Assembly (NCBI GenBank): GCA_003140115.1
Contig: PLIQ01000671.1
Coordinates: 1-8,891, forward strand
Reading direction: 5' to 3'
DNA: 8,891 bases
Origin: Actinomycetota bacterium
GTDB lineage: Bacteria > Actinomycetota > Actinomycetes > Streptosporangiales > Streptosporangiaceae
Part shown: piece by piece, positions 5,349-8,891 of the stretch
Position numbering within the stretch: position 1 is the stretch's first letter
Layout of the letters: each line of letters begins with the position of its first letter
The notes under the pieces: model-generated
What the model saw: the letters and a program-made list of their open reading frames with translations, nothing else
Database searches by the model: none
What the model was told of the DNA's origin: nothing
Position numbers and translations under genes: made by a program

Positions 5349-7160
5349 CTACGGCCGGGCCGGCGCTCCTTGCTGTCCCAGCAGCGAGGACAGCGCGGTG
5401 CGCAGCGCTTGCTCCGGGTCGTCCGGTAGCGTCGCTGAGCGCCAGCCGATGAACTTGTCCGGCCTGACCAGCAAGGCCCCGTCCTCTTCGACCTCGCGGC
5501 CGCGCGCCCAGTCGTAGTAGATGTCGGTGACCTTCCGGCCAGGGCCGATAATGACGGTCTCCAGCGGGATCCGGAGGTCGTGACTGACCTTGGCTGCGGC
5601 CGCCTGCCAGGCGTCGCCGGCGATGCCGGTGATCAACGTGAACCTCGTGTACGGCGCCAGGTCCAGGGTGGAGACCTTGTGCGTGGCATCGCCGACCCAG
5701 GCGTGCGGCAGGTGCGACCCGGGCACGGTGGACGGCTGGTAGTACAGCTCTGGGTCGCGGGTCGGGGTTGGCCTCGCCGAACCGTCTCCGACGATCGCGG
5801 CCGACTCGTAGAACTGACCGAGGTCGACTCCGTGCGCGTTGAACTCGTAGTTCTTAAGCTCCATCGCCGCTACAAGGGCCGCTCGCTTCGCCGCGCCCTG
5901 CGGGGTGTTGGCCTTGCGCTCTTCGATCTGCTGGCGCATCTCCTCTTCGGTCTCGGCGTCGGTCAGCCCGAGCACCTCGAAGAACTGGCCGAACTCGCGG
6001 CTGCTCTGGTTGGCCCTGCGCACGATCTGCTTCGCAACGGGGGCGCGCTCGGTCGAGTAGGTCTCAAGGAGTCCCGGGCCCGCGTAGCCGCGCAGCACGG
6101 CAGCGAGCTTCCAGGCGAGGTTGTAGGAGTCTTGCACGGACGTGTTAGAGCCCAGGCCGTTGGACGGCGGATGGCGGTGGACGGCGTCCCCGGCGCAGAA
6201 CGCGCGGCCCTGCTGCAGGCGGGTCGCGTACATCTCGTTGTTGCCCCACAGGCTCGTGCCGGTGATCTCGACGTCAAGGTCGGGGAGGCCGAGCAGGTTG
6301 CGGACGATCTTGGTGGCTGCCTCGTCGTCGATGACGGGCGCGGGCTGGCTGATGTCGTAGCCCCAGACGATCAGCCACTCGTTCCATGGCCGGATCATGC
6401 GGACCAGGCCGGCGCCGATGCCGCCGACGTCGCTGCCCGGCTGGATGACCCAGTAGAGGACGGACGGGCGGGTCTGCACGTGTGCGGAAATATCAGCTTT
6501 GAAGGTGATATTCATGGAGCCGGCGATGTCCATGGCTCCTTCCATGGGCAGGCCGATGTCCTCGGCCACCTTCGAGCGCGCGCCGTCCGCGCCGATCAGG
6601 TACTTCGCGCGGATCGTGTACACGGCGCCAGTCAGCCGGTCGCGAACCTTGACGTCCACGCCCTCGTCGTCCTGCGCGAGCGACAGGTACTCGGTCGAGA
6701 ACCTGGCCTGGGTGCCGCGAGCGGCGGCGTTCTTGACCAGGATCGGCTCCAGGTAGGTCTGCGGGATGTCGCAGATCAGGCAGGGCGAGGCGAGCTGGTA
6801 GTCGGCCTCACGCGCGGGGTGCGTGCCCCAGGTGCGGATCCGGCCGATCTCCTCCCCGGCGATCGACGTGCAGAACACCGTGTCGCCGACGAGTGCGTGC
6901 GGGGTCGCGTCCGCCAGCACCTGGTCCTCGATGCCGAGATCGCGGAAGATCTCCATCGCCCGCTGGTTTGTGATGTGCGCCCGCGGCGTGTTCGCGGTCC
7001 AGCGGTACTTGGTGATCATGATGTTGGGCACGCCGAGCGTGGACAGGGCCAGTGCCGCCGCGCCGCCCGCCGGGCCGGAGCCGACGATGAGCACGTCGGT
7101 TTCCACCGTGGTCCCGCTCGGAATCTCAGTCTCGTCGCGTCCGTCGTCGAAGTCAGGCAT
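5349..7160 (-). CDS. FAD-dependent monooxygenase, PheA/TfdB-type aromatic hydroxylase family
   Basis: From ATG 7160 the protein has 603 residues, close to the usual length of 2,4-dichlorophenol and phenol hydroxylases of this family. Domains in order: an N-terminal Rossmann FAD site VLIVGSGPAGG (23-33), the FAD/NADPH motif YLIGADGARSKV (Asp192-Gly193), the ribityl-binding motif AFCAGDAVHRHPP (Gly324-Asp325) followed by GLGSNTSVQDSYNLAWKLA, and a C-terminal thioredoxin-like domain (about 475-590). Such enzymes use NAD(P)H and oxygen to hydroxylate aromatic or polyketide rings in the cytoplasm. A GTG start at 7208 with AGGG seven bases upstream would add 16 residues; ATG 7160 is preferred because it begins nearer the FAD motif and has a promoter-like TTGGGG-N17-GACAAT placed for a leaderless transcript. 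It heads the minus-strand run. The substrate is unknown. Confidence 0.9.
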   Translation of the reverse strand: MPDFDDGRDETEIPSGTTVETDVLIVGSGPAGGAAALALSTLGVPNIMITKYRWTANTPRAHITNQRAMEIFRDLGIEDQVLADATPHALVGDTVFCTSIAGEEIGRIRTWGTHPAREADYQLASPCLICDIPQTYLEPILVKNAAARGTQARFSTEYLSLAQDDEGVDVKVRDRLTGAVYTIRAKYLIGADGARSKVAEDIGLPMEGAMDIAGSMNITFKADISAHVQTRPSVLYWVIQPGSDVGGIGAGLVRMIRPWNEWLIVWGYDISQPAPVIDDEAATKIVRNLLGLPDLDVEITGTSLWGNNEMYATRLQQGRAFCAGDAVHRHPPSNGLGSNTSVQDSYNLAWKLAAVLRGYAGPGLLETYSTERAPVAKQIVRRANQSSREFGQFFEVLGLTDAETEEEMRQQIEERKANTPQGAAKRAALVAAMELKNYEFNAHGVDLGQFYESAAIVGDGSARPTPTRDPELYYQPSTVPGSHLPHAWVGDATHKVSTLDLAPYTRFTLITGIAGDAWQAAAAKVSHDLRIPLETVIIGPGRKVTDIYYDWARGREVEEDGALLVRPDKFIGWRSATLPDDPEQALRTALSSLLGQQGAPARP

Positions 7161-7166
7161 GACGCG

Positions 7167-7195
7167 ATTGTCGCCGACGTGGCGGCCAACCCCAA
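7167..7195 (-). promoter_or_regulatory. Candidate leaderless promoter of the monooxygenase
   Basis: On the minus strand TTGGGG (7195-7190) and GACAAT (7172-7167) are separated by exactly 17 bases, and GACAAT ends six bases before ATG 7160. That places the expected transcription start at the initiation codon. The hexamers match TTGACA and TATAAT only partly, and no Shine-Dalgarno precedes this ATG. Confidence 0.4.
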
Positions 7196-7218
7196 CGGTA
7201 TCGGCCACAGTCGTGCCC

Positions 7219-7224
7219 TACCAT
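7219..7224 (+). promoter_or_regulatory. Candidate -10 of a leaderless aminopeptidase transcript
   Basis: TACCAT matches TANNNT and ends six bases before ATG 7231, so transcription would begin at or beside the A of the start codon. The bases between have no purine-rich ribosome binding site. No good -35 is visible. Confidence 0.45.
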
Positions 7225-7230
7225 TTCGGC

Positions 7231-8451
7231 ATGCCTGCCAACGATCGTCTCGAACGCTTCGCTGACCTGGTCGTCCGGGTCGGGGCCAACGTGCAGCCCG
7301 GGTCGTTCGTCCTGCTTCGTACTGATATCGCTCACCTGGAGATCGCCCGTGCGGTGGTAGAGCGCGCGTACGTGGCCGGCGCCTCTTGGGTCGAGGTCGA
7401 CTGGTCAGACGGCCCGATCCGGCGCTCGCAGCTCACCCACGCGGACATCGAGAGGCTGACCAGGACACGCCCGTGGGTGATTGAGCAGACCAGGGCGTGG
7501 GCGGCCGAGCGGGGCGTCTGCATCACGCTCGTCGGCGATCCTGACCCGCACCTGCTCGACGATGTCGATCCGGCGAAGGCGGCCGCGCTCCCGCTCGAAG
7601 AGGCCAGGGCCTACCGGGAGGCGATCATCGGGCAGCAGCTGCGCTGGACGGTGGTCCCGGCGCCCAATCCGGGGTGGGCGCAACAGGTCTTCGGCGAACC
7701 AGATCTGGAACGCCTCTGGGAAGCGGTCGCGACGGCGATGCGCCTCGACGAGCCCGATCCGGTCGCCAGCTGGCGGGAGCGCACCGCGGAACTGGCCGCC
7801 CGAGCCCGCGCGCTGGACGCTCTGGACCTGACCGAGGTGCGCTACCACGGCGCGGATACGGATCTGACGGTCGGGCTGGTGCCGAACGCTCGATGGACCG
7901 GCGGCTCTTTGGGCGACCCGGATGGCATCACGTACATGCCGAATATTCCGACTGAGGAGGTCTTCACGAGCCCCGACCGGCGCCGCGCCGACGGCGTGAT
8001 CAGCCTGACCAAACCGGTGATCATCGGCGGCCTGGTGGTCGAAGGCCTGAAGGTCACGTTCGGCGCAGGGCGCATCACCGACGTCACCGCCACCTCGGGC
8101 GCCGAGACGGTGCGGGCTCAGCTCGACACCGACGAGGGCGCTCGCAGCCTCGGTGAGGTCTCGCTCGTTGACCGGGACTCGCGGGTCGCGAAGGCCGGCC
8201 TCCTCTTCCATAACATGCTGTTCGACGAGAACGCCGCCTGCCACGTCGCGTGGGGACAAAGCTTCCCGTTCTCGGTGGTCGACGGTCTGGCGATGAGCAA
8301 CGAGGAGAGGTACGAGATCGGGCTCAACCGCTCGGCCGTGCACACCGACGTCGTGATCGGCGGCGCGGGTCTGACCGTCACCGGTACGGGCCCGAAGGGG
8401 ACATCAGAGATCATCCGCGACGACGAGTGGGTCCTCGGGATTCAGCATTGA
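7231..8451 (+). CDS. M29-family metallo-aminopeptidase
   Basis: This 406-residue protein has the length and motifs of the thermophilic/AmpS-type aminopeptidases of peptidase family M29. These are cytoplasmic dimers that remove N-terminal residues using two metal ions. Family ligand positions are all present: Glu242/Glu243 in NIPTEEVFTSP, Glu309 in LGEVSLV, His338 in FDENAACHVAWG, and His371 and Asp373 in SAVHTDVVIG. The N-terminal half (1-200) is the family's smaller domain. The same frame is open upstream to 6823, but that part lies antisense to the monooxygenase and has no family similarity; ATG 7231, beginning MPANDRLERFADLVV, fits the family start. It probably has a general peptide-turnover role unrelated to the oxidative genes. 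It diverges from the monooxygenase and overlaps the next convergent gene by 48 bases. Confidence 0.93.
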   Translation: MPANDRLERFADLVVRVGANVQPGSFVLLRTDIAHLEIARAVVERAYVAGASWVEVDWSDGPIRRSQLTHADIERLTRTRPWVIEQTRAWAAERGVCITLVGDPDPHLLDDVDPAKAAALPLEEARAYREAIIGQQLRWTVVPAPNPGWAQQVFGEPDLERLWEAVATAMRLDEPDPVASWRERTAELAARARALDALDLTEVRYHGADTDLTVGLVPNARWTGGSLGDPDGITYMPNIPTEEVFTSPDRRRADGVISLTKPVIIGGLVVEGLKVTFGAGRITDVTATSGAETVRAQLDTDEGARSLGEVSLVDRDSRVAKAGLLFHNMLFDENAACHVAWGQSFPFSVVDGLAMSNEERYEIGLNRSAVHTDVVIGGAGLTVTGTGPKGTSEIIRDDEWVLGIQH

Positions 8452-8891
8452 CGGACGAGGCGCGGTCCCGTTCTCGGCCTCGTCGCGGCGGTGGATTTCG
8501 ATCAGCTCCTCCCGGTAGCGGTGATCCGCACAGGGCAGTTCGTCGCGCACCGCAGCGCCGTTGTCCCACCACTGCATCAGACCGCGCCCCAGCTCCTGAC
8601 CGGCGCGGGTGTGCACGCAGTGGGCGTAATCCGGGACCTCGACCAGCGCTTCTCCGAGAGCAACCTTCGCGACGACCCAATCGGCGTGCTCGGAACTGGT
8701 GCGGTCCTTTGGCGCGGAAGCGAGCAGGCGCACGGCGTGACACGCCATCATCCACTCCCCGCCCGGGGTGGCATTGAAGTTACGGTGAAGCACGTCGATC
8801 AGCACAGGCCCGAGGGGCAGACCCATCCCCACGTCTTCAACCGCGATGACCTGCAGGCGCCGCCATAGGTTGGCGATGGTGGCATTGGCGC
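8404..8891 (-). CDS. C-terminal part of an unidentified conserved-looking protein, cut by the window edge
   Basis: The frame is open from TGA 8404 to the right edge, giving 161 visible residues; the N-terminus is missing. A GTG at 8832 could start a 142-residue protein, but the 19 codons upstream are also open and protein-like (ANATIANLWRRLQVIAVEDVG), so the gene most likely extends beyond the window. Visible elements are LWRRLQVIAVEDVGMGLPLG near the left, LLASAPKDR, PDYAHCVHTRAGQELGRGLMQWWDNGA, and a charged tail. The RRL-x-V-x-A-x-EDVG segment and later Lys/Arg pattern resemble the helical C-terminal region of RarA/MgsA-type AAA+ ATPases, but this is a weak recollection and no ATPase motif is in view. 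Its last 48 bases overlap the end of the aminopeptidase gene on the other strand. Confidence 0.6.
   Translation of the reverse strand, partial: ANATIANLWRRLQVIAVEDVGMGLPLGPVLIDVLHRNFNATPGGEWMMACHAVRLLASAPKDRTSSEHADWVVAKVALGEALVEVPDYAHCVHTRAGQELGRGLMQWWDNGAAVRDELPCADHRYREELIEIHRRDEAENGTAPRPSMLNPEDPLVVADDL

Noticed and set aside
6823..7230. A 136-residue N-terminal extension of the aminopeptidase
   Set aside because: It overlaps the monooxygenase on the opposite strand and has no resemblance to M29 peptidases; the family start fits ATG 7231.
5580..7265. A 561-codon open frame on the plus strand
   Set aside because: It lies wholly antisense to the FAD monooxygenase, is Arg/Gly/Val/Asp-rich without family motifs, and is a codon-bias shadow typical of high-GC DNA.

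Overview
The window is high-GC DNA with strong G/C third-position bias and GTG as well as ATG starts. It encodes a lipoprotein-type lipobox (LTSAC) and protein families common in Streptomyces-like and Streptosporangiales-like soil bacteria. This points to an actinobacterial chromosome; the genus cannot be fixed from the sequence. I see no tRNA, rRNA, CRISPR array, transposase, integrase or phage gene.

Layout. (1) Bases 1-1100, plus strand: a lipoprotein / alpha-beta hydrolase chimera whose signal peptide lies in a different frame from the mature part, so it is probably frameshifted. (2) 1101-1350: a 250-base gap with inverted repeats and a strong hairpin next to the Shine-Dalgarno of the next gene. 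(3) 1351-1830, plus strand: a VOC (glyoxalase/dioxygenase-fold) protein. (4) A minus-strand run from 7160 down to 1865: FAD-dependent aromatic-type monooxygenase, a 20-codon VOC remnant, a 56-residue two-helix membrane protein not previously called because of its size, a polysaccharide-deacetylase-family protein, an AraC-family regulator, and a zinc-independent MDR oxidoreductase whose start overlaps the regulator's stop. (5) 7231-8451, plus strand: an M29-family metallo-aminopeptidase, divergent from the monooxygenase. (6) 8404 to the right edge, minus strand: the C-terminal part of an unidentified protein, overlapping the aminopeptidase tail-to-tail.

Function. The monooxygenase, MDR reductase, VOC protein and hydrolase, together with an AraC regulator, look like a small accessory set for oxidising and processing small (perhaps aromatic or polyketide-like) molecules. 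Only the regulator/MDR pair is tightly linked by sequence; the rest share strand and proximity. No substrate can be named.

The most notable points are signs of gene decay and rearrangement rather than a new multi-gene system. They are an in-frame internal deletion scar that joins the first and last codons of a VOC gene, a homopolymer frameshift that separates a lipobox from its mature protein, and a domain chimera in the same gene. The divergent 7160/7231 start region, where both genes look leaderless, is also worth checking. I did not find convincing evidence of an undescribed defence, mobile or RNA-guided system.
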